Assembly: GCF_003265345.1 (NCBI RefSeq)
Contig: NZ_QFWW01000058.1
Span: 1-64,000 of the forward strand
From: Lentzea terrae
Lineage (GTDB): Bacteria > Actinomycetota > Actinomycetes > Mycobacteriales > Pseudonocardiaceae
Direction: 5' to 3'
DNA length: 64,000 nucleotides
Shown here: piece after piece, positions 27,345-36,028 of the stretch
Position numbering within the stretch: the stretch's first letter is position 1
Layout: each line of letters opens with the position of its first letter
Translations under genes and position numbers: made by a program
The notes under the pieces: model-generated
The model's input: only the letters and a program-made list of their open reading frames with translations
What the model was told of the DNA's origin: nothing
The model's database searches: none

Positions 27345-28532
27345 ATGACAGAGGAGTTGCCGGAGATCCCCGGATTCCGGTACGTCCGACCGCTCGGCAA
27401 GAACGTGCACCTGTACCGCGACGACGGCGGCGAGGTGGCGGTGAAGCTGCTCGTCGACCCGGCGCGCGCGGCCGAGATGCGCACGGTGCTCCGCCTCGGT
27501 CACCCCGGCATCGTCACCGTGCACCGCGCCGGGCGCACCCGTGCCGGACTGCTGTACCTGGTGATGAAGTACTACACCGGCGGTGACGCGGGCGCACTGG
27601 CGCCACTGCGGTTCGAGCGGGTCGTGGAGATGGGCGTCCAGCTCGCCGACGCACTGCACACGGCGCACCAGGCCGGGGTCGTGCACCGGGACGTGAAGCC
27701 GGCCAACGTCCTGCTCGACGAGAGCGGGCAGGCGTGCCTGACCGACTTCGGCGTGCTCGGCCGCGACCGCCTGCCGTGGACCGCGCCCGAGGTGATCACC
27801 AGCGGTTCCTACAGCGTCCGGGCTGATGTCTTCTCGCTCGCGGCCACGCTCTGGCACCTGCTCACCGGGCACCCGCCGTTCGTGGTGCCCCGCGGCAACA
27901 ACACGCACGCCGCCCTGGAGCAACGCATCCTGCGCGGCAGTCCTCCGCCGACCGGACGGGCGCCGCAGCCGCTGGAAGTCCTGCTGCAAAGGTCGATGTC
28001 CGCCGATCCCGCCCTGCGCCCGGCGTCCGCGGAGGAGTTCGGGCTCCGGTTGCGGGCGATCCACGGCGGGCCCGTCGCGTCCACTTCGGACGCTGTCGCG
28101 GTCCACGTCGCGGATCCGGCACCGCGCAAGCGAAAGCGTTGGCCGGTCTATGCGACGGTCGCCGCGGTGGCCGTCGGCGTGCTCGGCACCGGCGGAGTCC
28201 TGCTGCTCGACGACAAGTCGCTGCCCACCTCGCCGGAGAAGGTGCAGCCACAGGCCGCCGCGGACGGGGCGAGCGGGCCGTCGAGCAAGGTGACCGTCAA
28301 CGTGGCCCGCATGAACCCCACGACGTTGCGGTTCTCGTGGACCTACCCCTCGCCGGCGCAGGGCGACAAGTTCGCCTGGCGCACCAACGACGAGCTGAAG
28401 TCGGGCACGGTCGAGCAGCCCACCATCGAGCTCTACGCGCCGGGTGCGCTGTGCATCCAGGTGCGGATCGTCCGCGCCGACGGCAGCAACGCGAGCGACA
28501 ACACCTGGTCACCGGAGGGCTGCGGCTTCTGA
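27345..28532 (+). CDS. Atypical receptor-like serine/threonine protein kinase
   Basis: About 395 residues. A kinase domain (1-240) keeps the ATP-binding Lys34 (VAVKLL), the catalytic HRDVKPAN (Asp116) and DFG (Asp134), but the glycine-rich loop is reduced to RPLGKNVHLYRD and the activation segment between DFG and APE is very short, with no obvious phosphorylatable Thr cluster. After a basic stretch RKRKR comes one transmembrane helix (about 257-280) and an extracellular C-terminal domain resembling a fibronectin-like fold (TVNVARMNPTTLRFSWTYPS ... WSPEGCGF). ATG 27345 has GAGGTGGCG upstream; ATG 27327 lacks a ribosome site. It ends 24 bases inside the convergent MFS gene. Substrate unknown. 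Confidence 0.87.
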   Translation: MTEELPEIPGFRYVRPLGKNVHLYRDDGGEVAVKLLVDPARAAEMRTVLRLGHPGIVTVHRAGRTRAGLLYLVMKYYTGGDAGALAPLRFERVVEMGVQLADALHTAHQAGVVHRDVKPANVLLDESGQACLTDFGVLGRDRLPWTAPEVITSGSYSVRADVFSLAATLWHLLTGHPPFVVPRGNNTHAALEQRILRGSPPPTGRAPQPLEVLLQRSMSADPALRPASAEEFGLRLRAIHGGPVASTSDAVAVHVADPAPRKRKRWPVYATVAAVAVGVLGTGGVLLLDDKSLPTSPEKVQPQAAADGASGPSSKVTVNVARMNPTTLRFSWTYPSPAQGDKFAWRTNDELKSGTVEQPTIELYAPGALCIQVRIVRADGSNASDNTWSPEGCGF

Positions 28533-29702
28533 CCGGACGGATCCGCCGAGCGCGAGCACCAGGTACGCCACCGCGAGCGCGATCACCGCTGAGGAGACCG
28601 AGCCGGACAGCAGCACGCCGCCCGCGGCACTGCCGAGCGGGAAACCGAGGGAGGTCACCGCAGCACGCGCACCGGTGACCTGTCCGCGCACGTCGTCGGG
28701 CACAGCGCGCTGGAACAACGAGCGTTCGATCGCGTAGAACGGCCCCCAGAGGAACGACGCCACGGCGACGAGCGCGGCAGCAACGGGAAGCGAGCTCGTG
28801 GCCGCCAACCCGGCCAAGGCGGGCACCCCGGCCGCGATCACCGCGGGCAGCCTCGCCCACGCCGGCAGCCGCAGGAACAGCGGAAGTCCACACAGGACAC
28901 CGCACAGCCCGCCCGCTCCCGCCGCGCCGAGCAGCACGCCGTACGCCAACGCGCCGTCGTGCAGCACGTTGCGCGCGTACACCGGGTACAGCAGGTCGGT
29001 GACCCCGCTCAGGAAGAGGAACCCGGCAGCGCAGAGCGTGAGCACCACGGCTGCCGGACACCTGGCGAGCAGGGCGAACGCCGGCCGGGCGGGGCCTGCC
29101 CCGGCGGTGGCGCTCAGCTCCGGCAGCCCGAAGCACAGCAGGCTCATCACCGCGAAGCTGACCGCGTCCACCGCGAGCGCCGCGCCGATCCCGGCCGTGC
29201 CGACGAGGAACCCGGCCGCCGGAGGCCCCGCGATGTAGGCGAGCTCCCAGTTCACCGAGATCAGCGAGTTCGCCGATTCGAGGTCCTCGTCGTCGATCAG
29301 CCGCGGCACCAGCACGCCCTCGGCCACCTCGCTGACCGCCGCGAGGGCCGCGCTCGCGGCGGCGGCCACGCAGATGTGCGTCACGCCGAGGCTGCCGAAG
29401 TGGTGCAGCACCGGCAACACCGCGATGAGCAGACCGCGCAGCGCGTTGTCCCAGCCCAGCAGCAACCGAACCGGACACCGGTCGAGCAGCCTGCCCGCGA
29501 CCGGTCCGCACACCAGGATCGGCAACCCGGAGCACAACAGCACCAGGCCGAGCTCGCGCGGTCTCGCCAGGTCCAGCACCAGCCAGGACAACGCGACGAC
29601 GGTGAACGCGCTGCCGCACCGCGACACCATCATTCCCAGCCAGAACCGCCGGAAAACCGGATTGCGGACAGCACGCAGATAGCCCTGGAAAGTGCGTCGC
29701 AT
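28509..29702 (-). CDS. MFS transporter
   Basis: 397 residues, about 12 transmembrane helices. The loop between helices 2 and 3, AGRLLDRCPVRLLLGWDNALRG, is the MFS motif A variant of the MFS_3 (EntS/macrolide exporter-like) group, and SLISVNWELAYIAGPPAAGFLVG corresponds to the helix 5 region. A drug, siderophore or metabolite exporter is likely; the substrate cannot be told. It starts 110 bp from the divergent ArsR-phosphatase gene, within an AT-rich stretch, so it may share regulation with that regulator. Its end overlaps the kinase gene. Confidence 0.87.
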   Translation of the reverse strand: MRRTFQGYLRAVRNPVFRRFWLGMMVSRCGSAFTVVALSWLVLDLARPRELGLVLLCSGLPILVCGPVAGRLLDRCPVRLLLGWDNALRGLLIAVLPVLHHFGSLGVTHICVAAAASAALAAVSEVAEGVLVPRLIDDEDLESANSLISVNWELAYIAGPPAAGFLVGTAGIGAALAVDAVSFAVMSLLCFGLPELSATAGAGPARPAFALLARCPAAVVLTLCAAGFLFLSGVTDLLYPVYARNVLHDGALAYGVLLGAAGAGGLCGVLCGLPLFLRLPAWARLPAVIAAGVPALAGLAATSSLPVAAALVAVASFLWGPFYAIERSLFQRAVPDDVRGQVTGARAAVTSLGFPLGSAAGGVLLSGSVSSAVIALAVAYLVLALGGSVRSEAAALR

Positions 29703-29780
29703 GCGCCGGACGTTAGCGGAATGATTAATGGAATGGCATTTCTGAATGCAACGGATGATTTAATTAAAATGGTGGGGTAG

Positions 29781-29804
29781 ATACATCAAGCCAGCTTGAT
29801 GTAT
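29781..29804. promoter_or_regulatory. ArsR-type operator
   Basis: ATACATCAAG (29781-29790), spacer CCAG, CTTGATGTAT (29795-29804): a perfect ten-base inverted repeat. The core ATCAA-N6-TTGAT is the kind of site bound by ArsR/SmtB repressors. It ends ten bases before the preferred GTG start of the ArsR fusion gene, so autorepression is very likely. An AT-rich TAATTAAAAT (29761-29770) directly upstream could supply the -10 element. Confidence 0.7.
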
Positions 29805-29813
29805 CGTGGCCGG

Positions 29814-30518
29814 GTGCCGACTGCGGAGTCTGGAACGTTGCCGCTGTTCCTGCGGCTGCTGGGCGACCCGTTGCGCTGGCGGCTGGCCCGTGAGCTCGCC
29901 GCCGGTGACCGCCGGGTGCGCGAGCTGGTGGCTGCCGTCGAACAGCCGCAGAACCTCGTCTCGTACCACCTGCGGCAGCTGCGGGAGGCCGGTCTGGTCA
30001 CGTCGCGGCGAAGCAGTTTCGACGGCCGCGACACCTATTATCACCTCGATTTGGAACGCTGTGCGCAAGCGTGGTCCGAGGCAGGCACCGCACTGCATCC
30101 CGCCCTGGGCCCACGCGAGGGCACGCCCGCGAGCAAACGGGTGCTGTTCCTCTGCACCGGCAACAGCGGCCGCTCTCCGATGGCCGAGGCGCTGCTGCGG
30201 CACCGGGCTCGGCAGGTCGAGGTGGCGAGCGCCGGCAGCCAGCCCAAAGCGTTGCACCCCAACGCGATCCGGGCGATGGCCGAGTACGGCATCACGTTGC
30301 GGCACCAGCCCACGCAGCTGGACTCGGTGCGCCGCAACCGGTTCGACCTGGTGATCAGCCTGTGCGACCGGGTGCGCGAGGTGCTGCCCGTCTTTCCCGG
30401 CTCGCCGCGACTGATCCACTGGAGCCTCCCGGAGCCCGACGACTACCCGGCTTTCCGGCACATCGCGGCCGAACTCGACCGCCGCATCCGATTCCTGCCC
30501 GTCCATCAGGAGGTCTGA
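29814..30518 (+). CDS. ArsR-type repressor fused to low-molecular-weight phosphatase/arsenate reductase
   Basis: About 234 residues. Residues 8-95 are an ArsR winged helix (LRLLGDPLRWRLARELAAGDRRVRELVAAV, then NLVSYHLRQLREAGLV). Residues 108-234 are a low-molecular-weight protein phosphatase/arsenate reductase domain with the loop FLCTGNSGRSPMAEAL (Cys114, Arg120) and the general-acid region WSLPEPDD (aspartates near 211). No metal-binding CxC pair is seen in the ArsR part. A switch combining sensing and enzyme is likely; true arsenate reduction is not proven since the extra cysteines of ArsC are not all present. GTG 29814 is preferred because the ATG at 29799 lies within the operator. The glyoxalase-like gene follows after two bases. 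Confidence 0.88.
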   Translation: MPTAESGTLPLFLRLLGDPLRWRLARELAAGDRRVRELVAAVEQPQNLVSYHLRQLREAGLVTSRRSSFDGRDTYYHLDLERCAQAWSEAGTALHPALGPREGTPASKRVLFLCTGNSGRSPMAEALLRHRARQVEVASAGSQPKALHPNAIRAMAEYGITLRHQPTQLDSVRRNRFDLVISLCDRVREVLPVFPGSPRLIHWSLPEPDDYPAFRHIAAELDRRIRFLPVHQEV

Positions 30519-30520
30519 AC

Positions 30521-30907
30521 ATGACCACCGATCTGACCGATCTTGTGAGCGTGCGCTATCTCGTCGACGACGTGGACACCGCGCTCGCCTTCTACACCGA
30601 GCACTTCGGGTTCGAGGTGCGGACGAACTTCGCCCCGGCGTTCGCCGACGTGGTGCGCGGCAACCTGCGCCTGCTGCTCAGCGGCCCGGCCAGCTCCGCC
30701 GCACGTCCCATGCCGGACGGCAGCACGCCCGGCCCCGGCGGCTGGAACCGCATCCACCTGATCGTCACCGACATCGAGGCCGAGGTCGACCGGCTGCGCG
30801 CCGCGGGCGTCGAGTTCCGCAGCGACATCGTCAAGGGGCCGGGAGGGCAGCAGATCGTGCTCGACGACCCGGCCGGCAACCCGGTCGAACTGTTCCAGCC
30901 CGCCTGA
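30521..30907 (+). CDS. VOC (glyoxalase/bleomycin resistance-like) family protein
   Basis: 128 residues with two beta-alpha-beta-beta-beta repeats: VSVRYLVDDVDTALAFYTEHFGFEV and RIHLIVTDIEAEVDRLRAAGVEF, ending in QIVLDDPAGNPVELFQP. The glutamate near the C-terminus is a usual metal ligand. Members include glyoxalases, extradiol dioxygenases, antibiotic-binding proteins and organoarsenical lyases; its place directly after the ArsR-phosphatase gene (AGGAGG at 30509) fits a detoxification role. Confidence 0.9.
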   Translation: MTTDLTDLVSVRYLVDDVDTALAFYTEHFGFEVRTNFAPAFADVVRGNLRLLLSGPASSAARPMPDGSTPGPGGWNRIHLIVTDIEAEVDRLRAAGVEFRSDIVKGPGGQQIVLDDPAGNPVELFQPA

Positions 30908-30930
30908 TCAGCCGTGGCTATGGTGTCGTC

Positions 30931-31353
30931 GTGAGCACCTCGCGCGACGACTACCGGCACTGGCAGCGGATTCCGACCCGGTGGGCGGACAACGACGTCT
31001 ACGGGCACGTGAACAACGTCGTCCACTACGCGTTCATGGACACGGTGATCAACACCTGGCTGATCGCCGCCGGGCTGGACATCCAGGCCGGTCAGCAGAT
31101 CGGGCTGTGCGTCGAGTCGCACTGCAACTACCGCGCCTCGGTCTCGTTCCCGGACGCGCTGGACGCGGGACTGCGCGTCGGGCACCTCGGCCGGTCCAGC
31201 GTGCGCTACGAGGTCGGGTTCTTCCAGGAGGGAAGCGACGAGGTCGTGGCGGACGGCCATTTCGTGCACGTCTTCGTCGACCGGACGACCCGCAAACCGG
31301 TGGAGATTCCGGCACACCTGCGCACGGCGATGGAAGGCCTGGTGGTCAGGTGA
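30931..31353 (+). CDS. 4HBT-type acyl-CoA thioesterase
   Basis: 140-residue single hotdog domain. The segment IPTRWADNDVYGHVNNVVHYAFMDT carries the catalytic aspartate and HVNN motif of 4-hydroxybenzoyl-CoA thioesterase-like proteins, which release CoA from small or aromatic acyl groups. The stop overlaps the GTG of the alcohol dehydrogenase gene (GTGA at 31350-31353), linking the two functionally. No strong ribosome site precedes the GTG start. Confidence 0.9.
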   Translation: MSTSRDDYRHWQRIPTRWADNDVYGHVNNVVHYAFMDTVINTWLIAAGLDIQAGQQIGLCVESHCNYRASVSFPDALDAGLRVGHLGRSSVRYEVGFFQEGSDEVVADGHFVHVFVDRTTRKPVEIPAHLRTAMEGLVVR

Positions 31354-32447
31354 AGACCCGCGGTGCGGTGCTGACCGGTGTCGGCGAGCCGCTCGAGATC
31401 GTCGACCTGGAACTGGACCCGCCCGGTCCCGGCGAGCTGCTGGTGCGCGTGCACGCCACCGGCCTGTGCCACTCCGACCTGTCGGTGATCGACGGCTCGC
31501 GCATCCGGCCGTTGCCCATGGTGCTCGGCCACGAGGCGGCGGGCGAGGTCGTCGAGGCCGGTCCGAACGCCGAGTTCAAGCAGGGCGACCACGTCGTGCT
31601 GTCGTTCGTACCCGCGTGTGGTGCGTGCCGACCGTGCGCGTCCGGACGGCAGGCGTTGTGCGAACCGGGCGCCGCCGCCAACCGCGAGGGCACGCTGCTC
31701 AGCGGGCACCGCCGGTGGACGCTGCCGGACGGCACGCGGCCGCACCACCACCTCGGCGTGTCCGGGTTCGCCGAGTACACCGTGATCTCCGATCGGTCGG
31801 CGACCCGAGTGCCCGCAGATCTGCCGCTCGACGTCGCCGCGCTGTTCGGGTGCGCCGTGCTGACCGGTGCGGGCGCCGCGTTCTACAGCGCGCAGGTCGT
31901 GCCGGGGGACCGGGTCGCGGTCTTCGGCCTCGGCGGCGTCGGCCTGGCCGCGGTGCTCGCGGCGATCACGGCGGGCGCGACCCAGGTCGTCGCGGTGGAC
32001 GTCGTCGAACACAAACGGCAGCTCGCCCGCAGCCTCGGCGCCACGCACGACGCCGCCGGGGGACCGGACGTCGTGCAGCACGTCCGCGACCTCACCGGCG
32101 GCGGCGCGGACAAGGTGATCGACACGACCGGCGTCGCGGCCGTGCTCGAACAGGCTTACGCCGCAACGGCTGTCGGCGGCACGACGGTCACGGTCGGGCT
32201 GCCGCACCCGGACCGGACCGTCACCCTGCCCGCGCTGAACCTGGTCGCCGAGGAACGCACGCTCAAGGGCAGCTACCTCGGTTCGTGCGTGCCGCGCCGG
32301 GACGTGCCCCGGTTCGTCGACCTGTACCGGGCGGGCCGGTTGCCGGTCGACGGGCTGCTGTCCGGCCGGCTCGACCTGACCGAGATCAACGAGGGATTCG
32401 CCAAGCTCGCGTCCGGTGAGGCGGTGCGGCAGGTCGTGGTCATGTGA
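31350..32447 (+). CDS. Zinc-dependent alcohol dehydrogenase (MDR family)
   Basis: 365 residues. Catalytic zinc ligands are in GLCHSD and LGHEAAGEV; the structural zinc site is CGACRPCASGRQALC; the Rossmann motif is VAVFGLGGVGLAAV. The glutathione-dependent/class III-like group and the actinobacterial NDMA- or mycothiol-dependent dehydrogenases have this layout, but I cannot decide between them. It is translationally coupled to the thioesterase and converges on the acyl-CoA synthetase with an eight-base overlap. An aldehyde/alcohol step in breakdown of an acyl substrate is plausible. Confidence 0.92.
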   Translation: MKTRGAVLTGVGEPLEIVDLELDPPGPGELLVRVHATGLCHSDLSVIDGSRIRPLPMVLGHEAAGEVVEAGPNAEFKQGDHVVLSFVPACGACRPCASGRQALCEPGAAANREGTLLSGHRRWTLPDGTRPHHHLGVSGFAEYTVISDRSATRVPADLPLDVAALFGCAVLTGAGAAFYSAQVVPGDRVAVFGLGGVGLAAVLAAITAGATQVVAVDVVEHKRQLARSLGATHDAAGGPDVVQHVRDLTGGGADKVIDTTGVAAVLEQAYAATAVGGTTVTVGLPHPDRTVTLPALNLVAEERTLKGSYLGSCVPRRDVPRFVDLYRAGRLPVDGLLSGRLDLTEINEGFAKLASGEAVRQVVVM

Positions 32448-33969
32448 GCCGTTGCCGGATCTCGGCTTTGAGCACCTTGCCCACTTTGGACCGCGGCAGG
32501 TCGGGCCAGATCTCGACCTGCTTCGGCGCCTTCACGCTGCCGATCTGCTCCTTCACGAACGCGATCAACGCGGCGGGGTCGGCGTTCCCGGCGGCGCGCA
32601 GCTGCACGACCGCCGTCACCCGCTCACCCCACTTGTCGTCGGGCAGCCCCACCACGGCGCTGTCCTGGACCGCGGGATGGGCCTGCAACGCCTGCTCGAC
32701 CTCGGCCGAGTACACGTTGAACCCGCCGGTGATGATCATGTCCTTGGCCCGGTCGACGATGTAGAGGTAGTTGTCCTCGTCGAGGTAACCGATGTCGCCG
32801 GTGTGATGCCAGCCAAAGGCGCTCACCTCGGCAGTTGCGGCGGGATTCTCGTGATACCCCGCCATCACCAACGGCCCGCGGACAACGATCTCGCCGCGTG
32901 TGCCCGCAGGTAGTAGTTGACCGTCCGAAGCCATGATCGCGACCTGGGTCAGCGGCGTGGGCCGGCCAGCCGAGGACAGCCGGGCGGTGGCGATCGAGCC
33001 GTCCGGCAGGAAGTGATCGGCCGGGGCGAGCGTGGCGATCATGTTCGGCGCCTCGGTCTGCCCGAACAGCTGACCCATCACCGGCCCGATCCGCTGCAAC
33101 GCCTCGGTCAGCCGCACCGGGGACATCGGCGCGGCGCCGTACCAGAGGCACTGCAGCGAACCGAGGTCCGTCGAGTCCAGGGCGGGGTGGTCGAGCAGGC
33201 CGTAGATCACCGTCGGCGGCAGGAACGCGTGCGTGATCCGGTGGTGCTCGATCAGCCGCAGGAACTCGCCGAGGTCCGGGGCCGGCATGATCACGGTCTC
33301 GCCGCCCAGCGCCATGATCGGGAACGTCAGCACACCCGCCGAGTGCGTCAACGGCGCCAGCGCGAGATAACGCGGCCGATGGCTGAACGGGTAGCTCATC
33401 AACGTCAGCGCGGTCGCGGTCTCCAGGTTGTGCCCGGTCAGCCGCACGCCCTTCGGCCGCCCCGTCGTACCACCGGTTCCGGCCAGCACGCAGAGATCGT
33501 CGTCGGCCACGCTCACCGGCTCGGGCTCGCGGCCGTGCCGCGCAAGCCAGTCGGTGAACGAGATCGCGCCTTCGACCTCGCCGTCCAGGCACACCAACCT
33601 GGTCAGCGCCGGCAGCTCGCCGCGGATCCGCTCGACCAGCGGCGCGAACTTCGACTGGAAGAACAGGCACCGGCAGCCGAACAGGTCGAGCAGCTCGCGG
33701 TTCTCCGCGGCCTCGTTGCGCGGGTTGACCGGGCACCACACCGCTCCGGCCCGCGAGATGCCGTAGACACACGTGAGGGCCAGCGGGTCGTTGGCCGACA
33801 ACACCGCGACGCGGTCTCCCGGCCCGATTCCGCTGTCCTGCAACGCTCCCGCGATGGCACGGGAGCGTTGCTGCACGTCGGCGTAGCTCTGCGAGACGCC
33901 GCTGACGGTCAGGCAGGGCGCGTCGCCGCCGAGCGACGCGCCCTTGTCCAGGTAGTCGCTGAGTCGCAT
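32440..33969 (-). CDS. Acyl-CoA synthetase (AMP-binding ligase)
   Basis: 509 residues of the ANL superfamily. The P-loop is AGTGGTTGRPKGVRLT, the A5 motif QLFGQTEAPNM, the A7 region WHHTGDIGYLDEDNYLYIVDRAKDMIITGGFNVYSAEVE and the catalytic lysine in SKVGKVLK. It activates a carboxylic acid to the acyl-AMP and then the CoA thioester; the substrate is unknown. The ATG shares one base with the stop of the upstream gene (TGATG at 33971-33967). Third gene of a unit with the saccharopine dehydrogenase-like and SDR genes. Confidence 0.93.
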   Translation of the reverse strand: MRLSDYLDKGASLGGDAPCLTVSGVSQSYADVQQRSRAIAGALQDSGIGPGDRVAVLSANDPLALTCVYGISRAGAVWCPVNPRNEAAENRELLDLFGCRCLFFQSKFAPLVERIRGELPALTRLVCLDGEVEGAISFTDWLARHGREPEPVSVADDDLCVLAGTGGTTGRPKGVRLTGHNLETATALTLMSYPFSHRPRYLALAPLTHSAGVLTFPIMALGGETVIMPAPDLGEFLRLIEHHRITHAFLPPTVIYGLLDHPALDSTDLGSLQCLWYGAAPMSPVRLTEALQRIGPVMGQLFGQTEAPNMIATLAPADHFLPDGSIATARLSSAGRPTPLTQVAIMASDGQLLPAGTRGEIVVRGPLVMAGYHENPAATAEVSAFGWHHTGDIGYLDEDNYLYIVDRAKDMIITGGFNVYSAEVEQALQAHPAVQDSAVVGLPDDKWGERVTAVVQLRAAGNADPAALIAFVKEQIGSVKAPKQVEIWPDLPRSKVGKVLKAEIRQRLT

Positions 33970-35090
33970 CAGCGGTGCGCTTCGACGATCGGGTCGAGCA
34001 CCAATCCGAACGACCGCAGCGCGCCCAGCAGCTCCCGGTGGCCGAACGCCTGGCAGCCAGAGGCGAACCCGATGCGGCGTGGTGCGTCCTGCAGCAGGTG
34101 CACGGCGGCGTGCACGTTCAGCAGCGCCGTCTGCTTGTAGTTGCAGTTGCCGTGGATGACGCAGTGCGCGCGGCCGAGCGGTCCGGACGCGTGCACGGAG
34201 TCCAGCGAGATGTTGATCCGCGGGTTCTCGCGCGGCGGCATCTCGCTGCGCACCTGCGCGGAGAACTCGTCGACGATCCGGTACTTCTCCTCGTCCGACT
34301 TGCCTTCCATCTGCTGCAGCGCCGCGGTGACGATCTGCGGCACACCGAGCATCAACGGCCGGTTGAACACCCCGCCGAGTGCCCGTACCGACGCCACCCG
34401 CGGATCCCTCTTGAACCACACCGGATGCGCGGTGCCACCCCACGGCAGCGCCAGGCCCAGCTCGTGCTGGCCGGGCACGACGAGCTCGTACAGGCCCGCG
34501 TCCGCCGGCCATTCCACGTACTCGTTCTGCTCCAGGTAGTACGCCTTGGCGAACGCGGCGTTGGTGAGGATCGTGTTCGTGGAAGCGACGGTGGGATAGC
34601 CCTTCCAGAACACCCCGATGTCCAAAGTGTCCAGTCCGGGCGTCTCCAGGCAGATCTGCGCGGCGATCTCGCCGACCGTGTACATCTGCGCGAGGCCAGG
34701 GGAGAGCAGCAGACGCTGTGCGGCGAACTCGGCGCCGTACTGCGCGTCGGCGTCGATCATCCAGTCCTGCTCGCCGTTGGTGTCGGTGTAGTGCGCACCG
34801 ACGTTGAGGCTCGCCCGCACCGCCTCGTGGCCGTAGCGGGAGAACGGGCCGACGGTGTTCAGCACGACCTGCGCGCCGGCGAACGCCTCGGTCAGCGCCG
34901 CCTCGGTGTGCTCGACCTCGAGGATCTCGTAGTCGACGGTCTCGATGCCGGGCACGGCGTCGACCGCTTCCTTGACGCGCTTGCCGTCCCGGCCGGCGGC
35001 GAGGAACGGCACCCCGTACTCGCGCAGGTACTCGCAGATCAGGCGGCCCGTGTAACCGGAGGCGCCGTAGACGACGACAGGCTTGCTCAT
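33969..35090 (-). CDS. Saccharopine dehydrogenase-like NADP-binding protein
   Basis: 373 residues. The N-terminal Rossmann motif VVVYGASGYTGRLICEYLREYG and the following AGAQVVLNTVGPFSRYGHEAVRA are characteristic of the saccharopine dehydrogenase/trans-acting enoyl reductase group. In mycobacteria a relative acts as enoyl reductase in lipid synthesis; here the partners are an acyl-CoA synthetase and an SDR, so a reductive step on an acyl or keto intermediate is likely. ATG 35090 shares one base with the SDR stop, and the same type of overlap links it to the ligase gene. Confidence 0.86.
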   Translation of the reverse strand: MSKPVVVYGASGYTGRLICEYLREYGVPFLAAGRDGKRVKEAVDAVPGIETVDYEILEVEHTEAALTEAFAGAQVVLNTVGPFSRYGHEAVRASLNVGAHYTDTNGEQDWMIDADAQYGAEFAAQRLLLSPGLAQMYTVGEIAAQICLETPGLDTLDIGVFWKGYPTVASTNTILTNAAFAKAYYLEQNEYVEWPADAGLYELVVPGQHELGLALPWGGTAHPVWFKRDPRVASVRALGGVFNRPLMLGVPQIVTAALQQMEGKSDEEKYRIVDEFSAQVRSEMPPRENPRINISLDSVHASGPLGRAHCVIHGNCNYKQTALLNVHAAVHLLQDAPRRIGFASGCQAFGHRELLGALRSFGLVLDPIVEAHR

Positions 35091-35893
35091 CACATCCCCA
35101 TCCCGCCGTCGACCGGCAGACCAGCGCCGGTGATGAACTTCGAGGCGTCCGAGGCGAGGAACACCACCGCGTCGGCCATGTCGTCGACCTGCCCGAGCCG
35201 GCCGAGCGGCGTCAGTTCGACGACCGCTCCCGCTGCCGCTTCCGGTGAGGGGAACAGGCCGAGGTTGGCGCAGTCGACGGCCAGCTGGTTGCCCATCGCG
35301 GTGGGGGTGAGGCCGGGGTAGATGCAGTTGACCCGCACGCCGTAGCCGAGCTTGCCCGACTCCGCGGCGGCCACCCTGGTGAGCCGGTCGATGGCGGACT
35401 TGGTCGCCGAGTAGACGCTGATGCCGGGGAAGGCGATGGTCGCGGCGACCGAGGCGACGCTGATGATCGAACCGCCGTTGCCGGCCGCACCGCCCGGACG
35501 CATGGCACGCAGCCCGTGCTTCATGCCGAGGGCCGTGCCGAGCACGTTGACGTCGAGCATCTTGCGGATGTCGGCGGTCTCCAGCTCGGTGATCAGGCTG
35601 GTGATCTCGACGCCCGCGTTGTTCACGAGGATGTCGAGCCCGCCGATCGCCTCGACGGCCGTGTTCACCGCGGAGGCCCAGCTGGCGTCGTCGGTGACGT
35701 CCAACGGCACGAACTCCGCCGTCGCGCCCGAGTCGCGCAACGCCTGGGCGGTCTGCTTGCCCTCGTCCTCCAGGACGTCGCCGATCAGGACCGCCGCGCC
35801 TGCCGCGGCGAGCGCTTCGGCCATCCCGGCGCCCAGCCCGCGTGCACCTCCGGTGACCAGCGCTTTTCGTCCGCTCAGCTGATAGCTCGTCAT
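35090..35893 (-). CDS. Short-chain dehydrogenase/reductase
   Basis: 267-residue classical SDR. Cofactor motif TGGARGLGAGMA, the NNAG motif, and the catalytic Ser/Tyr/Lys in SVASVAATIAFPGISVYSATKSA are all present; the end reads ITGAGLPVDGGMGM as expected. The acidic residue after the second strand (IGDVLED) favours NAD(H). AGGAGG nine bases before ATG 35893 fixes the start; the frame runs ten codons further. First gene of a three-gene unit whose promoter faces the TetR gene. Confidence 0.93.
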   Translation of the reverse strand: MTSYQLSGRKALVTGGARGLGAGMAEALAAAGAAVLIGDVLEDEGKQTAQALRDSGATAEFVPLDVTDDASWASAVNTAVEAIGGLDILVNNAGVEITSLITELETADIRKMLDVNVLGTALGMKHGLRAMRPGGAAGNGGSIISVASVAATIAFPGISVYSATKSAIDRLTRVAAAESGKLGYGVRVNCIYPGLTPTAMGNQLAVDCANLGLFPSPEAAAGAVVELTPLGRLGQVDDMADAVVFLASDASKFITGAGLPVDGGMGM

Positions 35894-35938
35894 TGAGTTC
35901 GCCTCCTCGGTGAGATGGCTCACACCGTACCTCCGTCT

Positions 35939-35994
35939 GGACGACCGTCAAGTTTTTCTTTGACAACTGTCCAAGATTCTTTGGACGAACGGTC
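35939..35994. promoter_or_regulatory. Divergent promoter region with repeated TetR-like half sites
   Basis: GGACGACCGTC (35939-35949) and GGACGAACGGTC (35983-35994) are near-identical direct elements flanking a central imperfect palindrome CTTTGACAACTGTCCAAG (35958-35975). They sit between the SDR start (35893) and the TetR start (36029). The arrangement fits a TetR regulator controlling both directions. Exact boundaries of the operator are inferred. Confidence 0.45.
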
Positions 35995-36028
35995 AGCGGT
36001 TGTCGCGACGGGAGTTAGGATCGGCAGC

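Noticed and set aside
32440..35893. Ligase/SDR/reductase operon as part of a polyketide or lipid megasynthase cluster
   Set aside because: No carrier protein, ketosynthase or methyltransferase nearby; a catabolic or small lipid pathway fits better.
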